Source: Streptomyces sp. YPW6 | GTDB lineage: Bacteria; Actinomycetota; Actinomycetes; Streptomycetales; Streptomycetaceae | NCBI RefSeq assembly: GCF_018866325.1 | Contig: NZ_CP076457.1 | Coordinates: 4,127,001 to 4,191,000, forward strand | Direction: 5' to 3' | Length of the DNA: 64,000 nucleotides | Shown here: positions 58,093 through 64,000 of the stretch, piece after piece | Numbering within the stretch: position 1 is the first letter of the stretch | Layout: each line of letters opens with the position of its first letter | The notes under the pieces: generated by a model | Database searches by the model: none | Seen by the model: only the letters and a program-made list of their open reading frames with translations | Told to the model about the DNA's origin: nothing | Translations under genes and position numbers: made by a program

Positions 58093-58880
58093 GCTCGCTC
58101 GCCCTCGCCGCCCGCGACACCACCACCATGCTGCGCCGCAACCTCCTGCACGCCCGGCGCTACCCCTCCCTCACCCTCAACCTGCTGCTCACACCTGTCA
58201 TGCTCCTGCTGCTTTTCGTGTACATCTTCGGCGACGTGATGAGCGCGGGCATCGGCGGCGCGGGGGCCGACCGCTCGGCGTACATCGCCTACATCGTGCC
58301 GGGGGTCCTGCTGCTGACCATCGGCTCCACGGTGGTCGGGACCGCGGTGTCCGTCTCCAACGACATGACCGAGGGCATCATCGCCCGCTTCCGCACGATG
58401 GCCATCCACCGCGGTTCGGTGCTCGTCGGGCATGTCGTCGGCAGCGTGCTGCAGAGCGTGCTGAGCGTGGTCGTGGTCGGCGCGGTCGGAGTGGCCATCG
58501 GCTTCCGGTCCGTGGACGCCACGGCCCTGGAGTGGCTGGCCGCGTTCGGGCTGCTCGTGCTCTTCTCCGCCGCCCTCACCTGGATCGCCGTCGGCATGGG
58601 CCTCGTCAGCCCGAACGCGGAGGCGGCCAGCAACAACGCCCTGCCGATGGTGCTGCTGCCGATGCTGTCCAGCGCCTTCATCCCGGTGGAGACGATGCCG
58701 GGCTGGTTCCGGCCGGTCGCCGAGTACCAGCCCTTCACCCCGGTGATCGAGACCCTGCGCGGTCTGCTGCTCGGCACCGGAGTCGGCCACAACGGCTGGC
58801 TGGCCGTCGGCTGGAGCCTCGGGCTCGTGGTCCTCGGCTACTTCTGGGCGACGGCGAAGTTCGCCCGGGATCCCCGGTAG
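58089..58880 (+). CDS. ABC-2 exporter permease (DrrB-like)
   Basis: 263 residues with six membrane helices and the conserved AYIAYIVPGVLLLTIGSTVV, then NDMTEGIIARFRTMAIHRGS, as in DrrB proteins. With the preceding ATPase it forms a half-transporter dimer for an unknown hydrophobic compound. Strongly similar in plan to the permease at 13482. Confidence 0.9.
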   Translation: MSSLALAARDTTTMLRRNLLHARRYPSLTLNLLLTPVMLLLLFVYIFGDVMSAGIGGAGADRSAYIAYIVPGVLLLTIGSTVVGTAVSVSNDMTEGIIARFRTMAIHRGSVLVGHVVGSVLQSVLSVVVVGAVGVAIGFRSVDATALEWLAAFGLLVLFSAALTWIAVGMGLVSPNAEAASNNALPMVLLPMLSSAFIPVETMPGWFRPVAEYQPFTPVIETLRGLLLGTGVGHNGWLAVGWSLGLVVLGYFWATAKFARDPR

Positions 58881-58937
58881 CCGGCGCGCAAGGCCCTGGG
58901 CGGAGTGGGGAGATGTGGTGAGGTCCCGGGCCGATTT

Positions 58938-58989
58938 CTACCGAGGGGTAGGCGGCCCGGGATCCTTGTTATACCTTGCGTCTAACAAG
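58938..58989. promoter_or_regulatory. Two palindromes before the diiron oxygenase operon
   Basis: CTACC-GAGG-GGTAG (58938-58951) is a perfect palindrome with a CTACC-N4-GGTAG form that also occurs at 39280-39293. A second inverted repeat, CTTGTTA (58965-58971) and TAACAAG (58983-58989), spans the likely promoter. A TetR-type regulator encoded elsewhere is the likely binder. Confidence 0.6.
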
Positions 58990-59104
58990 CGGGTGGGCGC
59001 CCGGCCGGTGTCAGGTCCGGCACGGCCGCCCCGTACGGCAGGGACGTCGTCGTCCGCGTCTCACACGATCAAGGATCACCGCACTCGACCCAAGGAGCCG
59101 CAGC

Positions 59105-60019
59105 ATGGCCGGCAGCACCGTTCCGTCGAAGGTCCAGCAGAGTCCCGAGGGTGACGACGTCGCGCGGCGGCTGCTCGGTTCGGCCGCCCAGCTGGCGTAC
59201 GACCCCGCCACCGAGGTGGACTGGGAGACGCCGCTGGACAAGGGGTTCCACGGCGCGAGCCCGGAGTGGAGCAGCCTCTACGGGACCGCCTACTGGGGCG
59301 AGTTGACCGAGGCGCAGCGCAAGGAGCTGACCCGGCAGGAGGCGGCGTCGGTCGCCAGCACCGGGATCTGGTTCGAGATGATCCTCCAGCAGATGGTGCT
59401 GCGGGACATCTACATGAAGAACCCGGCGGGCGCGGAGTTCCAGTGGGCGCTCACCGAGATAGCCGAGGAGTGCCGCCACTCGATCATGTTCGCGCGCGGC
59501 GCGCAGAAGCTGGGCGCTCCTCACTACCGGCCGCGCCGTGCGGTGATGGAGCTGGGGCGGGCGTTCAAGACGCTGGCGTTCGGCGAGGCGGCGTACGCGG
59601 CGATCCTGGTCGCGGAGGAGGTCCTCGACGTGATGCAGCGGGACTGGATGCGCGACGAGCGGGTCGTGCCGTTCGTCCGCACCATCAACAACATCCACGT
59701 CGTGGAGGAGTCCCGGCACATGAAGTTCGCCCGGGACGAGACCCTCAAGCGGCTGGAGGGCGCGGGGTGGGCGCGGCGGCAGATCAACGCGTTCGTCGTC
59801 GCCGTCGCCTCGTACTTCATCGTGACCAGCATGGTGAACCCGGAGGTCTACCGGAGGGCCGGACTCGACAAGCGGCGCGCGCTGGCCGCCGCCAGGGCCA
59901 ACGAGCACCACAAGTCGATGATGCGGTCCAGCTGTTCGGGTCTGATGGACTTCCTGGCCTCCGCCCGTCTGCTCACCAGGCCCGCCCTCGCGTTCTACAA
60001 GCGCGCGAACCTGATCTGA
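59105..60019 (+). CDS. AurF-like diiron oxygenase
   Basis: 304 residues of a four-helix diiron carboxylate protein. Candidate ligands: E79 (RQEAAS), E122-xx-H125 (EECRHS), E171 or E172 (AEEVLD) and E202-xx-H205 (EESRHMK). AurF converts p-aminobenzoate to p-nitrobenzoate, but broader family members hydroxylate or desaturate other substrates. The downstream gene encodes a ferredoxin-reductase fusion only nine bases away, its probable electron donor. No biosynthetic genes flank it. Confidence 0.87.
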   Translation: MAGSTVPSKVQQSPEGDDVARRLLGSAAQLAYDPATEVDWETPLDKGFHGASPEWSSLYGTAYWGELTEAQRKELTRQEAASVASTGIWFEMILQQMVLRDIYMKNPAGAEFQWALTEIAEECRHSIMFARGAQKLGAPHYRPRRAVMELGRAFKTLAFGEAAYAAILVAEEVLDVMQRDWMRDERVVPFVRTINNIHVVEESRHMKFARDETLKRLEGAGWARRQINAFVVAVASYFIVTSMVNPEVYRRAGLDKRRALAAARANEHHKSMMRSSCSGLMDFLASARLLTRPALAFYKRANLI

Positions 60020-60028
60020 GCCGGGGCC

Positions 60029-61726
60029 ATGACCTACGCCATCACCCAGACCTGCTGCAACGACGCCACCTGTGTGGCCGTGTGCCCGGTCAACTGCATC
60101 CACCCGACACCGGAGGAACGCGCCTTCGGCTCCACGGAGATGCTGCACATCGACCCCCGGGCGTGCATCGACTGCGGAGCCTGCGCGGACGCCTGCCCGG
60201 TGGACGCGATCTTCCCGGTGGACGCGCTGTCCGCCGGGCAACGGGAGTACGCCGACATCAACGCCGCCTACTACCGGGGCACCGAACCGCCCGCGGCGGA
60301 GGTCGAGGGGCCGAACTTCCATGTCTGGGGCGAGCCGGTCTTCGAGCGGAGCCTGCCCTCCGACTTCGGGCCGCTGCGGGTGGCCGTCGTCGGCACCGGC
60401 CCCGCCGGGATGTACGCGGCGCAGGACCTGCTGCTGCACACCGCCGCCGAGGTGACCCTGCTCGACCGGCTGCCGGTGGCGGGCGGGCTGGTGCGGTACG
60501 GGGTGGCCCCCGACCACCCCGCCACGAAGAAGGTCGGCGACACCTTCTCCCGCTTCCACTCCCACCCCCGGGTCCGGATGCATCTGGGCATCGAGGTGGG
60601 CCGGGACGTCACGGCCGAGGAACTGTCGGCCCACCACGACGCGGTGGTCTACGCGGTCGGCGCCTCCACCGACCGGCGGCTCGGGGTGCCGGGGGAGGAG
60701 ACGCCCGGCTGCCTGTCGGCCACGGCCTTCGTCGCCTGGTACAACGCCCACCCGGAGGCGGTCGCGCAGGGCGTCGACCTCTCCGCCGAGCGGGTCGTCG
60801 TGGTCGGCAACGGCAATGTCGCCCTCGACGTCGCCCGGATCCTGGTCGCCGACCCGGAGGCCCTCGCGGCCACCGACATCGCCGCCCACGCCCTGGAAGC
60901 GCTGCGGGCGAGCCGGGTCCGGGAAGTGGTGGTGCTGGGGCGGCGGGGGCCCGAGGACGCCGCGTACACCCGCTCCGAACTCCTCGCGCTCAAGCATGTG
61001 CCGGGTGTGGAGCTGGTGGTGGACGACCACGATCCGCGGACGGCGGCGGCGATCGACGCGGCCGGAGCGGGCGACCGGGCCGGAGCGCTCAAGGGGCTCG
61101 CCCGGGTCCGGACGGACGCCGCGTCCCCCGCGGACGGCGGGCGCCGCATCGTGCTCCGCTTCCACTCCGAGGTCGTGGAGATCCTGGCGGCGGGCGGCGG
61201 TGTGGACTCCGTACGCGTCACGGACGGCGGAGGCGACGGCGGCGGGTCCGGGGCCGGTGGCGGGGACGCCGGCACGGTCGACCTGGCTGCCGGGCTGTTG
61301 CTGCGGGCCATCGGATACCGCGGACTCCCGGTCCCCGGGCTGCCGTTCGACGAGGCGTCGGGCACCGTCCCGCACGAGGGCGGCCGGGTGGCCGGGGTGC
61401 CCGGCAGCTATGTGGTCGGCTGGATCAAGCGCGGGCCGTCCGGCGGGATCGGCGCCAACCGCACCTGCGCCGCCGAGACGGTCGGCACGCTCCTGGCCGA
61501 CGCGGTCGCCGGGGCGCTGCCCGCGCCGACGGGCGACGCCAGGGCGTTCGCGCGGCTGGCCCGGCAGCGCAACCGCCGGGTCGTGGACGCCCGCGGGCTG
61601 GCCGCGATCGACCGCGCCGAACGGGACCGGGGGCGGCGCGACGGTCGGCCCCGGGTGAAGCTCGCCACCGTCGAGGAACTGGTGGCCACGGCGCGGTCGG
61701 GGCGGTTGCCGCGGCTGACCCGGTGA
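60029..61726 (+). CDS. Ferredoxin-FNR fusion (FprB-like electron donor)
   Basis: 565 residues. Residues 1-60 form a 7Fe/8Fe ferredoxin with Cys10, 15, 19, 23 and 46, 49, 52, 56 (CCNDATCVAVCPVNC; CIDCGACADAC). The rest is an adrenodoxin-reductase-like FNR: FAD motif VVGTGPAGMYAA (about 128), NADPH motif VVGNGNVALDVAR (about 265), then GWIKRGPSGGIGANRT. It passes electrons from NAD(P)H through FAD and the Fe-S clusters. It resembles M. tuberculosis FprB. Translation starts nine bases after the AurF-like gene, so it is most likely that enzyme's reductase. Confidence 0.92.
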   Translation: MTYAITQTCCNDATCVAVCPVNCIHPTPEERAFGSTEMLHIDPRACIDCGACADACPVDAIFPVDALSAGQREYADINAAYYRGTEPPAAEVEGPNFHVWGEPVFERSLPSDFGPLRVAVVGTGPAGMYAAQDLLLHTAAEVTLLDRLPVAGGLVRYGVAPDHPATKKVGDTFSRFHSHPRVRMHLGIEVGRDVTAEELSAHHDAVVYAVGASTDRRLGVPGEETPGCLSATAFVAWYNAHPEAVAQGVDLSAERVVVVGNGNVALDVARILVADPEALAATDIAAHALEALRASRVREVVVLGRRGPEDAAYTRSELLALKHVPGVELVVDDHDPRTAAAIDAAGAGDRAGALKGLARVRTDAASPADGGRRIVLRFHSEVVEILAAGGGVDSVRVTDGGGDGGGSGAGGGDAGTVDLAAGLLLRAIGYRGLPVPGLPFDEASGTVPHEGGRVAGVPGSYVVGWIKRGPSGGIGANRTCAAETVGTLLADAVAGALPAPTGDARAFARLARQRNRRVVDARGLAAIDRAERDRGRRDGRPRVKLATVEELVATARSGRLPRLTR

Positions 61727-61801
61727 CCGTACGTCCGGGCCGCTGGCGTACGAAGTCCGGCCCGGGGCCCGGCGGTTGAAGCGCCGGGCCCCGGGCGTCG
61801 C

Positions 61802-63271
61802 TCAGGCCTTGGCCTCCGACGCCTCCGGCGCCTCCGCCGGTCCGGTCCCCGCGGCGGGCGGGAGCAGTGCGGTCGCCGGGCGTACGGGGATGAGCGCGGC
61901 GACGGCCGCGGCGGCGAGACCGACTCCGCAGCCGATCAGCATCGCGGCCCGGAAGCCGCCCTCGGAGGGCAGCGGGAAGCCGCCGAAGTCCGTGGTCATC
62001 CGCGCCAGGACGACGCCGATCACCGCCGCCGCGAAGGAGGTCCCGATCGAGCGCATCAGGGCGTTGAAGCTGTTCGCCGACGCGGTCTCGGACTGCGGGA
62101 CCGCGCCCATGATGAGCGCGGGCATCGCCCCGTACGCGAAGCCGACGCCCGAGTTGCAGACGAGGGTGACGAGCAGCAGACCCCACGGGGAGTCCGAGCC
62201 GATGAGCGGTACGGACAGGCCGTAGCCGGCGGCGATGAGCAGGCTGCCGACGGCCAGGGTGACCTTGGGGCCCTTGGCCGCGGACACCTTCGCGCCGACC
62301 GGGGACATCGCCATCATCATCAGGCCCGCCGGTGCCATCCACAGCCCCATGGCGAGCATCGACCGGCCCAGCCCGTACCCGGTGGCCTCGGGCAGCTGGA
62401 GCAGCTGGGGCACGACGAGGGACTGGGCGTACATCGCGAAGCCGACCAGGACCGAGGCGGTGTTCGTCATCAGGACCTGGGGGCGGGCGGTCACCCGGAG
62501 GTCGACCAGCGGGTCGGTCTGCCGCAGCTCCCACCAGCCCCAGGCGGGCAGCAGCACCAGGGCGGCGGCGATCAGGGCGAGCGTGGTGGCGCTCCCCCAG
62601 CCCCAGTCGGCGCCCTTGGACACCGCGAGCAGCAGGCAGATCAGGGCGGCGCCGAGGCCGACGGCCCCGGGCAGGTCGAAGCGTCCGGACCGGGTGGCCG
62701 GGCGGTCCCCGGGGACCAGGGTCAGAACCAGCGCGCCGACCGCCAGGGCCAGCACGGCGACCACCCAGAACAGCACCCGCCAGCTGGTGTTCTCCGCGAT
62801 GGCGGCGGCGAACGGCAGGCCGAGCGCGCCGCCCACGCCCATCGACGCGCTCATGATCGCGATGGAGGCGCCGAGCTTCTCGGCCGGGACCACGTCACGC
62901 AGCAGGCTGATCCCGAGCGGGACCACGCCCATGCCGAGCCCCTGGAGGCCGCGTCCGGCGATCATCGGGACCACGGACGAGGACAGGGCGCAGACCACCG
63001 AGCCGATGACCAGCGGGGCGAGCGAGAGCAGCAGCATGTGCCGCTTGCCGTACATGTCGCCGAGCCGGCCGGCCACGGGTGTGGCGACCGCCGCGGCGAG
63101 CAGCGTGGCGGTGATGACCCAGGAGGCGTTGGACGCCGAGGTGTCGAACAGCTTCGGCAGCTCCGCGATGAGCGGCACCACCAGGGTCTGTGTGAGCGCC
63201 GCCACGATCCCGGCGAAGGCGAGTATGCCGACCACGCCTCCCGGGCGCGGTGCGGGGGGTGAACTCTCCAC
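61802..63271 (-). CDS. MFS efflux transporter (DHA2/EmrB type), divergent from MarR
   Basis: 489 residues from GTG 63271 (GAGGGAG upstream). 14 membrane helices and the DHA2 motif A VAGRLGDMYGKRHMLLL. It exports drugs or metabolites by proton antiport. Upstream ATG starts lie in the operator region and are less likely. The divergent MarR gene and the ATGCAT-rich palindromes between them predict local repression. C-terminal tail Ala/Glu/Pro-rich. Confidence 0.9.
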   Translation of the reverse strand: MESSPPAPRPGGVVGILAFAGIVAALTQTLVVPLIAELPKLFDTSASNASWVITATLLAAAVATPVAGRLGDMYGKRHMLLLSLAPLVIGSVVCALSSSVVPMIAGRGLQGLGMGVVPLGISLLRDVVPAEKLGASIAIMSASMGVGGALGLPFAAAIAENTSWRVLFWVVAVLALAVGALVLTLVPGDRPATRSGRFDLPGAVGLGAALICLLLAVSKGADWGWGSATTLALIAAALVLLPAWGWWELRQTDPLVDLRVTARPQVLMTNTASVLVGFAMYAQSLVVPQLLQLPEATGYGLGRSMLAMGLWMAPAGLMMMAMSPVGAKVSAAKGPKVTLAVGSLLIAAGYGLSVPLIGSDSPWGLLLVTLVCNSGVGFAYGAMPALIMGAVPQSETASANSFNALMRSIGTSFAAAVIGVVLARMTTDFGGFPLPSEGGFRAAMLIGCGVGLAAAAVAALIPVRPATALLPPAAGTGPAEAPEASEAKA

Positions 63272-63345
63272 GGGTACTGCTCCCTCTTGCCCCTCCGGGG
63301 CGGTCGACGCACTGCCGGTGTTCGACTGTGCAAGATACATGAGAT

Positions 63346-63378
63346 ATGCATCATGCATGGCATGTGCATTCTGCACAT
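63346..63378. promoter_or_regulatory. MarR-type operators between MFS and marR genes
   Basis: ATGCAT-C-ATGCAT (63346-63358) and ATGTGCA-TTC-TGCACAT (63362-63378), the latter perfect with 7-bp arms, lie in the divergent promoter region. TATGGT (63380-63385) just after is a possible -10 for the marR gene. Confidence 0.7.
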
Positions 63379-63413
63379 CTATGGTGGGGGCCGGGTCAAC
63401 GAAGGAAGAGCGC

Positions 63414-63860
63414 GTGGACAAGCCCATCGACCGGATCGAACGAGAGACGATGCTGCTCGGCCGGTACATGCACATGGTCACCCCGCGCGCGGACTGGCAG
63501 CTCGACCGTTCCGCCTACATCCTGCTCAGCCGGATCGAGGCGGAGGGGCCCATGTCCATCGGGCAGCTCGGCGACGCCTTCCGGCTGGACGCCTCCACCC
63601 TCAACCGGCAGACGGCCGCGATGCTGCGGGCCGGGGTCGTCGAACGCATCCCGGACCCCGACGGCGGGATCGCCCGCAAGTTCGCCATCACCGAGGAGGG
63701 CGCACGCCGCCTCGACAGCGACCGGACCAGGAACGTGGCCGGCCTCGCGAAGGTCCTCGCCGACTGGTCCCCGCAGGAGGCGGAGCAGCTCGCCGCCTCC
63801 CTCAGCCGCCTGAACCTCTCCATCGAGCGCCTCGACGGGCGGCCCTGGCCCCGCGACTGA
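63414..63860 (+). CDS. MarR-family repressor
   Basis: 148 residues from GTG 63414 (GAAGGAAGAG upstream; ATG 63381 is alternative). The winged helix spans about 30-100 with SIGQLGDAFRLDASTLNRQT, then the wing DPDGGIARKFAITEEG. It should dimerise on the two ATGCAT/TGTGCA palindromes and repress itself and the MFS pump until a phenolic or drug ligand binds. Confidence 0.88.
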   Translation: MDKPIDRIERETMLLGRYMHMVTPRADWQLDRSAYILLSRIEAEGPMSIGQLGDAFRLDASTLNRQTAAMLRAGVVERIPDPDGGIARKFAITEEGARRLDSDRTRNVAGLAKVLADWSPQEAEQLAASLSRLNLSIERLDGRPWPRD

Positions 63861-63882
63861 TCCCGGGTGGCCCGGTCCTCTC

Positions 63883-64000
63883 TCAGTGGCGTCCCGCGAT
63901 CCGGTCCGCCGCCTTCGCGATGGGGTCCGTGCCGGGCCGCGGCGAGGCCGTCTCGCGGCGGTCGGCGGCGCGGTAGGCCGCGTACATGCCGTGGACGCCG
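63883..64000 (-). CDS. C-terminal part of an unknown gene, cut by the window end
   Basis: From the window edge the minus strand reads about 38 residues, GVHGMYAAYRAADRRETASP then RPGTDPIAKAADRIAGRH, to a TGA at 63883-63885. Third-position GC is very high, as in real genes. The fragment is too short to identify. Confidence 0.5.
   Translation of the reverse strand, partial: GVHGMYAAYRAADRRETASPRPGTDPIAKAADRIAGRH

Overview
The window is high-GC DNA with strong third-position GC bias, GTG and TTG starts, many stop-start overlaps and many leaderless promoters. Together with mshA (mycothiol), rsiG, msiK, nur, SpoIIE/STAS proteins and carD, this points to a Streptomyces chromosome. From memory, the order cysA-sseC ... 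nur ... rsiG ... mshA ... gpmA ... phoU/phoRP ... carD-ispD-ispF ... cysS-rlmB ... msiK follows the S. coelicolor core region around SCO4160-SCO4240. That is recall, not an alignment. Both ends cut a gene.

Left part (1-12 kb): an integral membrane protein, an LmeA-like lipid-binding protein, then a sulfur block. The block has a leaderless cysteine-containing leader peptide, the sulfurtransferase CysA and SseC. Next come three coupled, tandem, paralogous membrane-anchored proteins, the third split by a frameshift, then the nickel regulator Nur, YgfZ, Dtd, the anti-sigma-WhiG factor RsiG and an L-asparaginase.

Middle (12-24 kb): an Eis-like acetyltransferase, a DrrAB-type ABC exporter with a divergent TetR regulator and two perfect operators, a second TetR, and an operon of alpha/beta hydrolase (frameshifted), HAD hydrolase and aminoglycoside-phosphotransferase-like protein. 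This operon is divergent from a MerR-alpha/beta-hydrolase fusion. The HTH-HBHA-DUF2516 trio and a receiver-SpoIIE phosphatase follow.

Core housekeeping (24-50 kb): an NlpC/P60 hydrolase, mshA, a RelE/ParE-like toxin-antitoxin pair, gpmA, an MFS pump, a tiny cysteine-rich metallothionein-like protein, phoU divergent from phoRP around a PHO box, carD, the isoprenoid genes ispD-ispF, cysS, rlmB, a DoxX protein, msiK with a DasR-like site, and a tRNA-Thr. Strong hairpin terminators separate most converging genes, and several intergenic spaces carry degenerate minisatellites.

Right part (50-64 kb), after the tRNA, looks more accessory. It holds a partner-switching cluster (three STAS proteins, one RsbW-like ATPase, one PAS-GAF-SpoIIE phosphatase). 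The phosphatase is translationally coupled to a cobalamin-binding protein carrying the Wx9EH signature of CarH-type B12 photoreceptors. I consider this PP2C-B12-STAS operon the best candidate for an undescribed light- or cobalamin-responsive signalling system. Beyond it lie a ribbon-helix-helix/DUF4097/ABC exporter operon, an AurF-like diiron oxygenase with its own ferredoxin-reductase fusion, and a MarR/MFS efflux pair.
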